Source: Bacillota bacterium
GTDB lineage: Bacteria; Bacillota; Clostridia; Peptostreptococcales; Anaerovoracaceae
Direction of reading: 5' to 3'
Assembly (NCBI GenBank): GCA_029219125.1
Contig: JAQXSU010000052.1
Location: 1 to 33,276, forward strand
DNA: 33,276 bases
The notes under the pieces: model-generated
Database searches by the model: none
Seen by the model: only the letters and a program-made list of their open reading frames with translations
What the model was told of the DNA's origin: nothing
Shown: positions 12,032-21,737 of the stretch, in pieces
How positions within the stretch are numbered: position 1 is the first letter of the stretch
Layout of the letters: every line of letters starts with the position of its first letter
Made by a program: the position numbers and the translations under genes

Positions 12032-12261
12032 TGAAATACGTGAGTTCTTTTTTTAAAAAGATCCTGATAGGTCTGGTGAGATTTTATCAGATTTGTATTT
12101 CTCCTTTATTTCCACCTACCTGCCGGTTTACGCCCACCTGCTCGGTATATTTCATACAGGCTGTAGAAAAGTACGGAGCAATCAAGGGCACTTACTTAGG
12201 AATCAAACGGATTCTGAAGTGTCACCCCTGGCATGAGGGGGGCTACGACCCTTTGGAATAA
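12031..12261 (+). CDS. yidD: Membrane protein insertion efficiency factor YidD
   Basis: [53 protein letters not shown]...[19 protein letters not shown] overlaps the rnpA TAA; track start (11968) is too far upstream. Confidence 0.95.
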   Translation: MKYVSSFFKKILIGLVRFYQICISPLFPPTCRFTPTCSVYFIQAVEKYGAIKGTYLGIKRILKCHPWHEGGYDPLE

Positions 12262-12273
12262 TGGAGGAATTGA

Positions 12274-13008
12274 ATGAGAATATTAGCGCAACCAATGGGT
12301 TATCTGCTTATGTGGTTATATGAGCTGATCGGTAACTACGGAATTTCCCTGATTATTGTTACCCTGGTCGTAAAGCTCTGTTTATATCCGCTTTATGCGA
12401 AGCAGATCATGTCAACTGCGAAAATGTCCAAACTCAATCCGAAGATTAAGGAAATTCAGCAGAAGTATGCGAAAGACCAGATGCTGATGAACGAAAAGAT
12501 TCAGGAACTGTACAAGCAGGAAGGAGTCAGCATGTCTGCCGGCTGCCTGCCGATGGTGATTCAGATGTTCATCATTATGGCTCTGTTCGCACTTCTTAGA
12601 AATCCGATGGTTTATTTCAGCAACATGGATAATGCAGACATGATGCTGTTTGCGATTCACGAACCTTTCCTTTGGATTAAGGACCTGGCGCAGCCTGATA
12701 AGTGGATTCTGCCTGTTGCGGCAGGTATTGCCACATATATTTCCTTCACCATGAATCAGAAGAATAATCTGAACGGCGGAAACAATCCTTCCATGCAGCA
12801 GATGAATGTAATGAACAAGATGATGCAGTACATCTTCCCGGTTACCATTCTGCTGATGGCCAGAAGCTATCCGGCCGGTCTGGCAATTTACTGGTTCTTC
12901 AGCCAGGTGATTCAGATATTCTATAATATCCGCTTTAACCAGCTGAGAAAGAAGCTGAATGAAGAGGAAGCACCGAAGGGAAAGAAAAAAAGCAAGGCAA
13001 GAGCATAA
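12274..13008 (+). CDS. yidC: Membrane protein insertase YidC/Oxa1/SpoIIIJ family
   Basis: 244 aa; MWLYELIGNYGISLIIVTLVVKLCLYPLYAKQ, SYPAGLAIYWFFSQVIQI; between yidD and jag. Confidence 0.95.
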   Translation: MRILAQPMGYLLMWLYELIGNYGISLIIVTLVVKLCLYPLYAKQIMSTAKMSKLNPKIKEIQQKYAKDQMLMNEKIQELYKQEGVSMSAGCLPMVIQMFIIMALFALLRNPMVYFSNMDNADMMLFAIHEPFLWIKDLAQPDKWILPVAAGIATYISFTMNQKNNLNGGNNPSMQQMNVMNKMMQYIFPVTILLMARSYPAGLAIYWFFSQVIQIFYNIRFNQLRKKLNEEEAPKGKKKSKARA

Positions 13009-13032
13009 GTGCATTGGAGGAACAGAATTAAT

Positions 13033-13959
13033 ATGGATTATTCTGAAAAATGGGGCACAGACGTCGATACTGCCGTGAAACTGGCACTGGACGATCTGGG
13101 GCTTACAATAGACGAAGTCGATGTGAAAGTTCTGGAAGAGCCTTCGAGAGGTTTTTTCGGTATCGGTTCCAAACTTGCAAAAGTCAGAGTTGAAAAGAAA
13201 CAGCCTGTGAAGGTGGAAGAGAAGAAGCAGGAAGTTCCTGTTCAGAAGGAAGCACCGAAAGCGGCTATTTCTGAAAAGTCTGAAAAGACAGACAGAACCG
13301 AGAAGCCTGTACGGACTGAAAGACAGCAGAAGGCGCAGACTTCCAGAGAATCTGAGAACAGAACAGCATCACCGAAGCGTAATAATAATAACAGAAGAGA
13401 CAGAAATAACCGGAACAACAAGCCTAGAAGAGATCGCAGGGACAGAGAAGTGAAAGAGTTCCAGGAACCGATCGAACCGGTTATCGCAAGAGTACCTGAC
13501 GAAGAACTGACAGTATGTGAGAATCATATCGCACTGGATTTTCTTGCCGAGGTTACCGAACAGATGGGTCTGTCTCTGGATGTTACTGCGAAAGAAGGCG
13601 GCGATGCTCTGTATATCGATATTCAGGGAAAAGATTCCGGTACAATTATCGGTAAGCGCGGTCAGACGCTGGATGCAATTCAGTACCTGACCAGCCTGGT
13701 CGTAAATAAGGATCAGGAAAAATACACCAGAGTTGTTGTTGACGCGGAAAATTACCGTGCCAAGAGAGAAAAGACGCTGGAAATGCTGGCGATCCGCCTG
13801 GCCAACAAGGTTGTGAAAACCAGAAGAAGTGTGAAACTGGAACCTATGAATCCGTACGAGCGGAAGGTAATTCACGCCACACTGCAGAACCACCCTTATG
13901 TCACTACGAAGAGTGAGGGTCAGGACCCATACAGACGGGTTATCATCGAATTAAAATAA
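13033..13959 (+). CDS. jag: Jag/KhpB RNA-binding protein (Jag-N, KH, R3H)
   Basis: MDYSEKWGTDVDTAVKLALDDLGL...EEPSRGFFGIGSKLAKVRV, KH loop IIGKRGQTLDAIQYLTSLVVNK, R3H-like C-terminus. Start at 13033 preferred over GTG at 13009. Confidence 0.93.
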   Translation: MDYSEKWGTDVDTAVKLALDDLGLTIDEVDVKVLEEPSRGFFGIGSKLAKVRVEKKQPVKVEEKKQEVPVQKEAPKAAISEKSEKTDRTEKPVRTERQQKAQTSRESENRTASPKRNNNNRRDRNNRNNKPRRDRRDREVKEFQEPIEPVIARVPDEELTVCENHIALDFLAEVTEQMGLSLDVTAKEGGDALYIDIQGKDSGTIIGKRGQTLDAIQYLTSLVVNKDQEKYTRVVVDAENYRAKREKTLEMLAIRLANKVVKTRRSVKLEPMNPYERKVIHATLQNHPYVTTKSEGQDPYRRVIIELK

Positions 13960-13966
13960 TTGGAAT

Positions 13967-13997
13967 ACAGCCCGCTTGCCTTAGAGCGGGCTGTTTT
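13967..13997 (+). terminator. Rho-independent terminator after jag
   Basis: ACAGCCCGCT-TGCCTTAG-AGCGGGCTGT followed by TTTATT. Confidence 0.9.
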
Positions 13998-14026
13998 ATT
14001 CAGATAATACTGAACAGGAGTCAGAA

Positions 14027-15388
14027 ATGGAAGATACTATTGCTGCCATTGCCACGGCGCCGGGAGAAGGAGGCATCGGCATCATCAGAATCAGCGGAGA
14101 GGAGGCTCTGCCGATTCTCCAAAAGATATTCAGAGGACGAAAAACAGAGAATAAAGTTCTCACATACGGGCACATCTATGACAACTTCTCGGGAGACTGC
14201 ATCGATGAGGTCATGGCTGTCTATATGAAAGGACCGCATTCTTATACTGCTGAGGATGTGGTGGAAATCCAGTGCCACGGAAGCATTGTATCCCTTCGCA
14301 AAATCCTTTCGCTGACTCTTCGAAACGGCGCACGTCTTGCGGAACCCGGGGAGTTTACCAAACGGGCATTTCTCAACGGCAGACTGGATCTTTCCCAGGC
14401 AGAAGCAGTGATTGATCTGATTCGTGCCAGGTCAGATGCTTCTTTCGATGTTGCATTGGGTCAGCTGGAAGGAAAGCTTGGAAGTGTCGTCCGTGAAATA
14501 CGTGCAGATATTCTCGATCTTCTTGTGAATATCACAGTGAACATTGATTATCCTGACGAGGACATTGAGGAACTGACTTACGAAAATCTCCTGTCAGGCT
14601 TAACGCAGGTAAAAGAAAAAATTTCTGCCCTGCTTTCTACAGCAGATACAGGAAGAATGCTTCGCGAGGGTCTTTCCGTTTCTATTATAGGAAAACCAAA
14701 TGTGGGTAAATCCTCTCTGATGAATGCGCTGCTCAGAGAGACCCGCGCCATCGTTACGGAAATCCCAGGTACCACCAGAGACACCATCGAAGAAATGTTG
14801 TCTATACGGAACATTCCTGTGAAACTGACGGATACAGCCGGAATCCGTCAGACGGAAGATATCATTGAAAAAATCGGAATTGAAAAGAGTAAAGCATCAT
14901 TTAATCAGTCTGATCTTGTTCTTTTCATGGTGGATGGCAGCAGAGATCTGGATTCTGAAGATGAAGAAATCCTTTCTCATCTGGGAGACCGTCATGCTGT
15001 TGTGATACTTAATAAACTGGATCTTCCGCAGAAGATCACTTCTGATCAGCTTCGGCAAAGGATTCCGTCGGCTGCCATTATCGAAACTTCCCTGAAAGAG
15101 GAAAAGGGAATTGCTGAGATCGAAGATGCCATCGCAGACATGGTTTACGGCGGTCATGTGAAACAGAAAAGCAGTGTGCTGGTCACCAGCGTACGCCATA
15201 AAAATCTGCTGGATCAGGCGGTTGGTTCAGTCACTGATGCTATTTCCATGGCTGAGATTCGTCAGCCGCTGGAATTTATTGAAATTGATGTAAACCGGGC
15301 TTACGAACTGCTGGGAGAGATTATCGGCGAAACGGTGTCCGGTGATGTAATCAACGAAGTGTTTGCAAGATTCTGTCTGGGAAAATAA
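14027..15388 (+). CDS. mnmE: tRNA modification GTPase MnmE
   Basis: 453 aa; DTIAAIATAPGEGGIGIIRISG, GKPNVGKSSLMNALL, TEIPGTTRDTIEE, C-terminal FCLGK. Confidence 0.98.
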   Translation: MEDTIAAIATAPGEGGIGIIRISGEEALPILQKIFRGRKTENKVLTYGHIYDNFSGDCIDEVMAVYMKGPHSYTAEDVVEIQCHGSIVSLRKILSLTLRNGARLAEPGEFTKRAFLNGRLDLSQAEAVIDLIRARSDASFDVALGQLEGKLGSVVREIRADILDLLVNITVNIDYPDEDIEELTYENLLSGLTQVKEKISALLSTADTGRMLREGLSVSIIGKPNVGKSSLMNALLRETRAIVTEIPGTTRDTIEEMLSIRNIPVKLTDTAGIRQTEDIIEKIGIEKSKASFNQSDLVLFMVDGSRDLDSEDEEILSHLGDRHAVVILNKLDLPQKITSDQLRQRIPSAAIIETSLKEEKGIAEIEDAIADMVYGGHVKQKSSVLVTSVRHKNLLDQAVGSVTDAISMAEIRQPLEFIEIDVNRAYELLGEIIGETVSGDVINEVFARFCLGK

Positions 15389-15427
15389 TCCCGGAAGATC
15401 AAATAGATGATTTAGAAGGAGCGAAAT

Positions 15428-17314
15428 ATGGAACATATTTTTATGGGGGAATACGATGTCATTGTCGTCGGTGCCGGACATGCCGGCTGTGAAGCGGCAC
15501 TGGCATGTGCCAGAATGGGAAAGGAAACCCTGCTCTGCTCCATGAATCTGGAGGCAGTGGCCATGATGCCATGCAATCCATCCATCGGAGGAACCGGAAA
15601 GGGACATCTGGTTCGGGAGATTGATGCCCTGGGCGGAGAGATGGGAAAGAATATAGATAAGACTTTTATCCAGAGCAAAATGCTCAATACAGCCAAGGGA
15701 CCGGCAGTGCATTCACTCCGGGCACAGGCTGACAAGAACCGATACCATCTGGAAATGAAAAAGACCATCGAGCATACAGAGCATCTTACCATGCGGCAGA
15801 TGGAAGTAACAGATCTGATCGTGGAAGAAGGAAAAGTATGCGGCATAGAAACAAGAACCCATACCTGGTATAAAGCGAAGGCTGTCATTCTTGCTACAGG
15901 GACCTTCCTTCGCGGAAAAATATTTATCGGTGACAGTGCATTCGAAAGCGGTCCAAACGGACTGGCTCCATCCAATGACCTGGCGGACAATCTGAAGAAA
16001 CATGGAATGAAGCTTCGCCGGTTTAAGACCGGGACACCTGCCAGATGTCTGGGCCAGAGTCTGGACTATTCCAAGATGCAGGAGCAGAAAGGTGATGAGA
16101 AGATCGTTCCGTTTTCTTTCATGAATGATGAAATCGGAGATAATCAGGTTTCCTGCTGGCTGACTTATACCAACGAAGAAACACATAAAGTGATTCGTGC
16201 CAACTTTCACCGGTCTGCACTCTTTGGAGGACAGATTGAAGGAATCGGTCCACGTTACTGTCCATCCATTGAGGATAAGGTGAACCGGTTTGCGGATAAG
16301 GAGCGGCATCAGCTGTTTATTGAACCGGAGGGACTGGATACGGATGAAATGTACATACAGGGCATGAGTTCCAGCCTGCCGGAAGATGTACAGGCGGCGT
16401 TTTACAGAACCATACCGGGTCTTGAAAATCTTCGTATCGTTCGTCCGGCCTATGCCATTGAATACGACTGCATCGATCCGCAGGATCTGCAGCTGAATCT
16501 GGAATACCGTCATATTGAAAATCTGTTTTGTGCCGGGCAGTTCAACGGAAGTTCCGGGTACGAAGAGGCCGCCGCACAGGGGCTTATGGCCGGAATCAAC
16601 GCAGCACTGAAGATTTCCGGAAAAAATCCTCTGATCCTCGGAAGAGACGAGGCTTATATCGGCGTTCTCATCGACGATCTTGTGACAAAAGGTACCAATG
16701 AGCCTTATAGAATTATGACCAGCAGAGCCGAATACAGGCTGGTTCTGCGGCAAGATAATGCAGATCAGCGCCTTACGGAAAAAAGTTACAGTATCGGACT
16801 GGCAAGTGTGGAAAGATATGATCGTTATCTGGCGAAGAAAAATGCAGTAGCCAAAGAAGCAGCACGCCTGGAGAAAAAGCTGGTGGGTCCGAAGGAAGCA
16901 AACGATTTTCTGACTGCCCGGGGAACTTCTCCGCTTCAGAATCGTGTTTCCATGGCGGAACTTCTCCGTCGTCCGCAGATTTCTTATGCAGATCTGTCTG
17001 AAATCGATGATGAAACCAGACCGCAGCTTTCCTACCATGAAGTGACACAGCTGGAAGTACAGGTGAAATATGAAGGATATATTCAGAAACAGATGGCACA
17101 GATCGAGCGGTATAAGAAGCTGGAGAATCGTAAGCTTTGGCAGCATTTCGATTACAGTCAGATAGAAGGTCTGCGAATTGAAGCCGTGCAGAAGCTGAAC
17201 CAGATTCAGCCGGAATCTGTCGGGCAGGCATCCCGCATCAGCGGCGTGTCTCCTGCTGATATCAATGTCCTTCTGGTATATCTGGAAAAACAGAGAAGAA
17301 AGGGTCAGTCATGA
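15428..17314 (+). CDS. mnmG: tRNA uridine 5-carboxymethylaminomethyl modification protein MnmG
   Basis: 628 aa; [70 protein letters not shown]. Confidence 0.98.
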   Translation: MEHIFMGEYDVIVVGAGHAGCEAALACARMGKETLLCSMNLEAVAMMPCNPSIGGTGKGHLVREIDALGGEMGKNIDKTFIQSKMLNTAKGPAVHSLRAQADKNRYHLEMKKTIEHTEHLTMRQMEVTDLIVEEGKVCGIETRTHTWYKAKAVILATGTFLRGKIFIGDSAFESGPNGLAPSNDLADNLKKHGMKLRRFKTGTPARCLGQSLDYSKMQEQKGDEKIVPFSFMNDEIGDNQVSCWLTYTNEETHKVIRANFHRSALFGGQIEGIGPRYCPSIEDKVNRFADKERHQLFIEPEGLDTDEMYIQGMSSSLPEDVQAAFYRTIPGLENLRIVRPAYAIEYDCIDPQDLQLNLEYRHIENLFCAGQFNGSSGYEEAAAQGLMAGINAALKISGKNPLILGRDEAYIGVLIDDLVTKGTNEPYRIMTSRAEYRLVLRQDNADQRLTEKSYSIGLASVERYDRYLAKKNAVAKEAARLEKKLVGPKEANDFLTARGTSPLQNRVSMAELLRRPQISYADLSEIDDETRPQLSYHEVTQLEVQVKYEGYIQKQMAQIERYKKLENRKLWQHFDYSQIEGLRIEAVQKLNQIQPESVGQASRISGVSPADINVLLVYLEKQRRKGQS

Positions 17315-18021
17315 TGCAGATAAAAGATGCGTTTGACGCAGTCAGTGTATCCTGTACAACCGATATGGCGCAGCAGCTGGAACGCTACATGGAGGGCGTT
17401 TTATCCTGGAATGAAAAGGTGAACCTGACTGCAATCACAGACCGGGATGAATTCATTATCAAACACTTCCTGGATTCTGTACTTTGCTGCGGATTCCCTG
17501 AATATGAGTCTGCGAAAAAAATCATCGATGTGGGCACAGGAGCCGGCTTTCCCGGGATACCCCTTGCCGTGGTTTCCCCTGAGAAGCAGTTTATTCTGAT
17601 GGATTCTCTGAAAAAACGTCTGAACATCATTGACGAGCTGACGGATTCCATTGGGATTCAGAATGTTTCCACGGTACATGCCCGTGCAGAGGAACTGGCC
17701 AGAAACAAAGAACATCGTGAGCAGTATGATCTCTGCGTTTCAAGGGCAGTTGCAAATCTTGCAACCCTGTCTGAATACTGTCTTCCTTTCATACGGCATG
17801 GAGGTTACCTTCTGGCCTATAAGGGACCGGACGCCGATGATGAGATCGCACAGGCAAAAAAAGCTGTTTTCCTTCTGGGCGGACAGCTTGAACGTGTCGA
17901 ATCTGCTCCGCTGAATCAGTACGGCCTCGATCATCGGATTTTGTTCATAAAAAAAGTAAGAAATACGCCGGCGAAATATCCGAGAAAAGCCGGAACCCCG
18001 TCGAAAGACCCCCTGAAATAG
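17311..18021 (+). CDS. rsmG: 16S rRNA (guanine527-N7)-methyltransferase RsmG
   Basis: [56 protein letters not shown] overlap with mnmG. Confidence 0.97.
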   Translation: MMQIKDAFDAVSVSCTTDMAQQLERYMEGVLSWNEKVNLTAITDRDEFIIKHFLDSVLCCGFPEYESAKKIIDVGTGAGFPGIPLAVVSPEKQFILMDSLKKRLNIIDELTDSIGIQNVSTVHARAEELARNKEHREQYDLCVSRAVANLATLSEYCLPFIRHGGYLLAYKGPDADDEIAQAKKAVFLLGGQLERVESAPLNQYGLDHRILFIKKVRNTPAKYPRKAGTPSKDPLK

Positions 18022-18043
18022 CGAAAACAGGGGGTTTTCCTTT
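18008..18043 (+). terminator. Predicted terminator overlapping the rsmG stop codon
   Basis: ACCCCCTG...CAGGGGGTTTTCCTTTT; the rsmG stop (18019-18021) lies in the loop. Confidence 0.65.
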
Positions 18044-18153
18044 TAATCTTTGCAGAAAAAAAGCAACACAACCTTTTCGGGAAATGTTATGATTTCCCTG
18101 AGAAGTGTGTACAGGCTTTTATTTATAAGGGCCGGAGATAAGGAGGAAGTGTT

Positions 18154-19050
18154 ATGTTAGAGATGTTGGGAAAGAAAACAGGAAGGTTTTCCGGAGCACT
18201 ACGGAATGTTCCGCCGTCCATTCCCAGGCCGCAGGAAAGGGAAGAGGATCTGACTTCTTTGAAACAGGAGGTCATTGAGATTCCGCTGCAGATGATTTTT
18301 CTCAATCCGGAGCAGCCTCGAAAGATTTTTCGTGAGGAAGAACTTACACAGCTGGCATCTTCCATTCGTGACTATGGCGTTTTGCAGCCCATTCTGGTGA
18401 AGCCGACTGCGGAAGGCAGCTTTATGGTCATTGCCGGAGAACGCCGCTACCGGGCCGCCTGTCAGGCAGGTCTTTTTACCATTCCCGCCATTGTTCGAAG
18501 TATGGAGGAAGAAGAGGCGGCACTGGTTGCTCTGGTGGAAAATGTGCAGAGAGAAAATCTTGGATATCTGGAAGAGGCACGTGCTTATAAGAAGCTGATG
18601 GATGATTTCGGTCTTACCCAGAGTGAGATTGCGCAGAAAGTCGGCAAGCAGCAATCCACCATATCCAACAAAATCCGCATTCTCTCTCTTCCTGATGATA
18701 TTCAGGAGGTACTGACAGAGCACAGGCTTACGGAACGCCATGCCAGGGCTCTTCTCCGCGTACAGGGCGAAAATGACAGACGCAAGGTGATTGCCCGGGT
18801 CATAAAAAACAATCTGAATGTGAAACAGACGGAAAAGCTGGTGGATGACCTGCTGTCGGGCCAGGAGGAACTGCGTCGGAAGAAAAACAAGGTGAACTAC
18901 ATCAGCTATAAAATTTATGTCAATACGATCCGCAAAGCGTTTTCACAGATCAAAGAGATGGAAGAAAATGCCATATTTACACAGGAAGACAAAGGTGACG
19001 TGCTTGAACTTAAAATAACAATTCCTAAGAAAGACCGATGTTTCACGTGA
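18154..19050 (+). CDS. noc: Nucleoid occlusion protein Noc (ParB family)
   Basis: ParB-type N domain (NPEQPRKIF, AGERRYRAACQAG, LVENVQRENLGYLEEARAYKKLM) and HTH GKQQSTISNKIRILSLPDDIQEVLTEHRLTERHARAL. The Q, K and R at reported Noc specificity positions (173/179/201, C. crescentus ParB numbering) are Noc-like; S replaces K at 184. Located between rsmG and parA. Confidence 0.87.
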   Translation: MLEMLGKKTGRFSGALRNVPPSIPRPQEREEDLTSLKQEVIEIPLQMIFLNPEQPRKIFREEELTQLASSIRDYGVLQPILVKPTAEGSFMVIAGERRYRAACQAGLFTIPAIVRSMEEEEAALVALVENVQRENLGYLEEARAYKKLMDDFGLTQSEIAQKVGKQQSTISNKIRILSLPDDIQEVLTEHRLTERHARALLRVQGENDRRKVIARVIKNNLNVKQTEKLVDDLLSGQEELRRKKNKVNYISYKIYVNTIRKAFSQIKEMEENAIFTQEDKGDVLELKITIPKKDRCFT

Positions 19051-19069
19051 AACATCGGTCTTTTTTTCT
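19030..19069 (+). terminator. Predicted Rho-independent terminator of noc, built from a perfect 34-bp palindrome containing parS
   Basis: AAAGACCGATGTTTCACGTGAAACATCGGTCTTT (19030-19063), then further T residues. Confidence 0.75.
19039..19054. promoter_or_regulatory. parS: parS centromere site (perfect consensus)
   Basis: TGTTTCACGTGAAACA, 16/16 match to the Firmicute parS consensus. Confidence 0.97.
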
Positions 19070-19143
19070 AAAACCAGTAGAAATGAATCCGAAAATAATA
19101 TATAATAGTATCTGTCAATGCAAAGAGAAATAATACAGGAGGG

Positions 19144-19923
19144 ATGACTACTTTGGGAAAAGCAATCGCAATATTTAATCAAAAGGGTGGAGTAGGAAAA
19201 ACGACAACAAATATCAACCTGGCAGCTTGCCTTGCAATCAAGGGAAAGAAAGTGCTGATACTGGACATCGACCCGCAGGGAAACACCACCAGCGGAATCG
19301 GTGTATCTAAAAAGAATTTAGATAAGACAGTATATAATATTTTAGTGGATGAGAGCTTTGACCCACAGGAAGCAATTATACAGACAACTGTAGAAAATCT
19401 GGATCTGATTCCGGCGAGTGTAGATCTGGCAGGAGCAGAAGTTGAACTGGTACAGATGAAGGGAAGAGAAATTTCACTGAAGAAGGGGCTGGATAAGATA
19501 CGTCATATGTACGATTATATATTTATCGATTGTCCGCCGTCACTGGGACTGTTGACGATCAATTCTCTTACAGCCGTAGACAGCGTACTGATTCCGATCC
19601 AGTGTGAATTTTATGCACTGGAGGGAGTGAGCCAGCTGGTGAGCACCATTGAACTGGTAAAGAAAAGCCTGAATCCGAAGCTGACAGTGCAGGGTGTAAT
19701 TCTCAGTATGTTTGACGGAAGAACGAATCTGTCTCTGCAGGTGGTGCAGGAAGTGAAAAAATATTTCGGAGGAAAAGTGTATTCCACAGTTATTCCCAGA
19801 AATGTACGTTTGGCTGAGGCACCGAGTTATGGTATGCCGATCACCGAATACGATCCGAAATCCAAAGGAGCGGAAGCGTATATGGATTTTGCGGAAGAGT
19901 TCTTAGAACTGGAGGAAGAGTAG
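19144..19923 (+). CDS. parA: Chromosome partitioning ATPase ParA/Soj
   Basis: 259 aa; KAIAIFNQKGGVGKTTTNINLAACLA (deviant Walker A), LILDIDPQGNTTSGIG, FIDCPPSLGLLT. Confidence 0.97.
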   Translation: MTTLGKAIAIFNQKGGVGKTTTNINLAACLAIKGKKVLILDIDPQGNTTSGIGVSKKNLDKTVYNILVDESFDPQEAIIQTTVENLDLIPASVDLAGAEVELVQMKGREISLKKGLDKIRHMYDYIFIDCPPSLGLLTINSLTAVDSVLIPIQCEFYALEGVSQLVSTIELVKKSLNPKLTVQGVILSMFDGRTNLSLQVVQEVKKYFGGKVYSTVIPRNVRLAEAPSYGMPITEYDPKSKGAEAYMDFAEEFLELEEE

Positions 19924-19924
19924 G

Positions 19925-20827
19925 ATGGCAGCAGCGAAAAAAGGAGGACTGGGCAGAGGCCTGGACGCACTGTTTGCAGATGTACCGGTTTCTGCGCCGG
20001 AAGAAGAGACAAAGGAAGAAGGAAAAAGTGAAGAAGTGGCGGCTGAAGACAGAGTGAATTATATCGATATTCACGAAATCATGCCCAATGTAAATCAGCC
20101 AAGAAAGACATTTCCTGAAGAAAAAATTGAAGAACTGGCGGATTCAATCCGTGAACACGGAATCATACAGCCTATAGTAGTGAGAAAAAAACAGAAGGGA
20201 TATGAAATCGTTGCCGGAGAAAGAAGATGGCGTGCTGCCATGAAAGCCGGATTGTCTGAAGTGCCATGTCTTCTTCGCGAACTGAGTGACGAACAGAATA
20301 TGCTCATCGCCATCATTGAAAATATGCAGCGTGAGGATCTGAATCCGATTGAAGAAGCAGAAGGGCTGCACCAGATGATCAGTACCTTCGGACTGACACA
20401 GGAACAGGTATCGAAAAGTGTGGGAAAGAGTCGGCCATATATTACAAATTCCCTTCGTCTTTTGAAACTCCCCGAATATATTCGTGTAAAGGTTTCTGAA
20501 GGAGAGCTGACCGCAGGTCACGGAAGGACTCTCATAACTGTGGAAGATGTAAATCTGCAGCGACAGCTTTGTGATAAGATCGTAGAAGAAGGACTTTCTG
20601 TTCGACAGACAGAGAAACTGGTTGCAGAACTGGGAAAAGGACCGAAAAAAAAACCGGCACAGAAACAGAAAAATCCAGACACACTGCGCGTGGAAGAAGA
20701 ATTGAAAACCATTCTGGGAACGAGAGTCAACATAGTGGAAAAAGGAAAAAAAGGAAAGATAGAGATTGAATGCTTTAGCCGCGATGAAATGAATCGTCTC
20801 ATAGAACTATTGAAAAAACTGGGTTAG
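19925..20827 (+). CDS. parB: Chromosome partitioning protein ParB/Spo0J
   Basis: GLGRGLDALFADV, NVNQPRKTF, VAGERRWRAAMKAGL, HTH GKSRPYITNSLRLLKLPEYI...ELTAGHGRTL with R and G at positions 173 and 201 typical of parS-binding ParB. Confidence 0.97.
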   Translation: MAAAKKGGLGRGLDALFADVPVSAPEEETKEEGKSEEVAAEDRVNYIDIHEIMPNVNQPRKTFPEEKIEELADSIREHGIIQPIVVRKKQKGYEIVAGERRWRAAMKAGLSEVPCLLRELSDEQNMLIAIIENMQREDLNPIEEAEGLHQMISTFGLTQEQVSKSVGKSRPYITNSLRLLKLPEYIRVKVSEGELTAGHGRTLITVEDVNLQRQLCDKIVEEGLSVRQTEKLVAELGKGPKKKPAQKQKNPDTLRVEEELKTILGTRVNIVEKGKKGKIEIECFSRDEMNRLIELLKKLG

Positions 20828-20833
20828 AGGGAG

Positions 20834-21124
20834 ATGTTTCACATGAAACCTTTACTGTGGATAGCTGCTCTGTGGCTGATATGGAATCTGTTCACATTTC
20901 TTCAGATGGGAATGGACAAAAGAAAAGCAGTAAAAGAAAAACAGAGAATCAGTGAAAAAACTTTACTTTTATCGGCGTTTTGCATGGGAGCTGTGGGAAG
21001 CGGCGCAGGGATGCTGGTCTTTCACCATAAGACGAAAAAATGGAAGTTTCGGATTCTGGTTCCGCTGGCATTGGCAGTCAATCTGGCGGTGATTTGCATC
21101 GGAATATATCTGATACAGAATTAA
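20834..21124 (+). CDS. DUF1294-family small membrane protein
   Basis: 96 aa; WNLFTFLQMGMDKRKAVKEKQRISEKTLLLSAFCMGAVGSGAGMLVFHHKTKKWKFRILVPL. Confidence 0.85.
   Translation: MFHMKPLLWIAALWLIWNLFTFLQMGMDKRKAVKEKQRISEKTLLLSAFCMGAVGSGAGMLVFHHKTKKWKFRILVPLALAVNLAVICIGIYLIQN
20835..20850. promoter_or_regulatory. parS: Degenerate second parS site
   Basis: TGTTTCACATGAAACC, 14/16 match to TGTTTCACGTGAAACA, at the 5' end of the gene following parB. Confidence 0.65.
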
Positions 21125-21131
21125 TAGGAAG

Positions 21132-21163
21132 AAAAGAGGGTCTCAGGAAAGAGACCCTCTTTT
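21132..21163 (+). terminator. Rho-independent terminator after DUF1294 gene
   Basis: AAAAGAGGGTCTC-AGGAAA-GAGACCCTCTTTT, perfect 13-bp stem. Confidence 0.9.
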
Positions 21164-21188
21164 AGACCATTCAGGATGAGGAATATTC

Positions 21189-21737
21189 ATGAATATAACA
21201 GACATACAGAATAACGAAAGAGACAAAAGGCAGGAACGGGGAGAAGGTCTGCTGGAGAAATGCAGAGAAATATTGCAGAAAGAAAAAATTCCGGCAAGCG
21301 AAAAAATCAAAGCTCTGAAAATAAATGACGGGATCCGAAGCCGGTTCGGCAGCTGCAGAAAAGTACAATCAGAGCAGAAAGAGAAAGAGGAATATATCAT
21401 AGAAATCAGCGGAAGGCTCATGGAAAGTGAAGATAAAGTAATTGAAACCGTTCTCCTTCATGAACTGCTGCATACCTGTTATGGATGCATGAATCACGGG
21501 AAGCGATGGAAAAGGTATGCAATGCAGCTGAATCAGAAATACGGATATGAAATTAAACCAACAGCACGATATGAAGCCTTCGGTCTGGAGGATCCCGGCA
21601 GCAGAGAACAGATCCGATACAGAATCGTATGCAGGGAATGCGGCATGGAGATTATAAGAAGACGACGCTGCAAGTTGGTGGAAAATACTGACAGATACCG
21701 ATGCGGCAAATGTGGAGGAAAGCTTGAAATTCGATGA
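21189..21737 (+). CDS. SprT-like zinc metalloprotease-family protein
   Basis: 182 aa; HELLHTCYGCMNHGKRWKRYAMQLN (HExxH plus third H) and C-terminal zinc ribbon CRECG...CGKCGG. Confidence 0.85.
   Translation: MNITDIQNNERDKRQERGEGLLEKCREILQKEKIPASEKIKALKINDGIRSRFGSCRKVQSEQKEKEEYIIEISGRLMESEDKVIETVLLHELLHTCYGCMNHGKRWKRYAMQLNQKYGYEIKPTARYEAFGLEDPGSREQIRYRIVCRECGMEIIRRRRCKLVENTDRYRCGKCGGKLEIR

Noticed and set aside
13198-13460. Low-complexity KE/RN-rich stretch in jag
   Set aside because: Known variable linker between Jag-N and KH-R3H domains; not unusual.
15713-17146. 477-aa minus-strand ORF opposite mnmG
   Set aside because: Shadow ORF on the antisense of a clearly conserved gene; no recognisable motifs, no plausible ribosome-binding site context.
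17547-17560. CTTTCCCGGGATAC, 11/14 to the Noc-binding site, inside rsmG
   Set aside because: It encodes the conserved GFPGIP motif of RsmG, so the similarity is explained by coding constraint.
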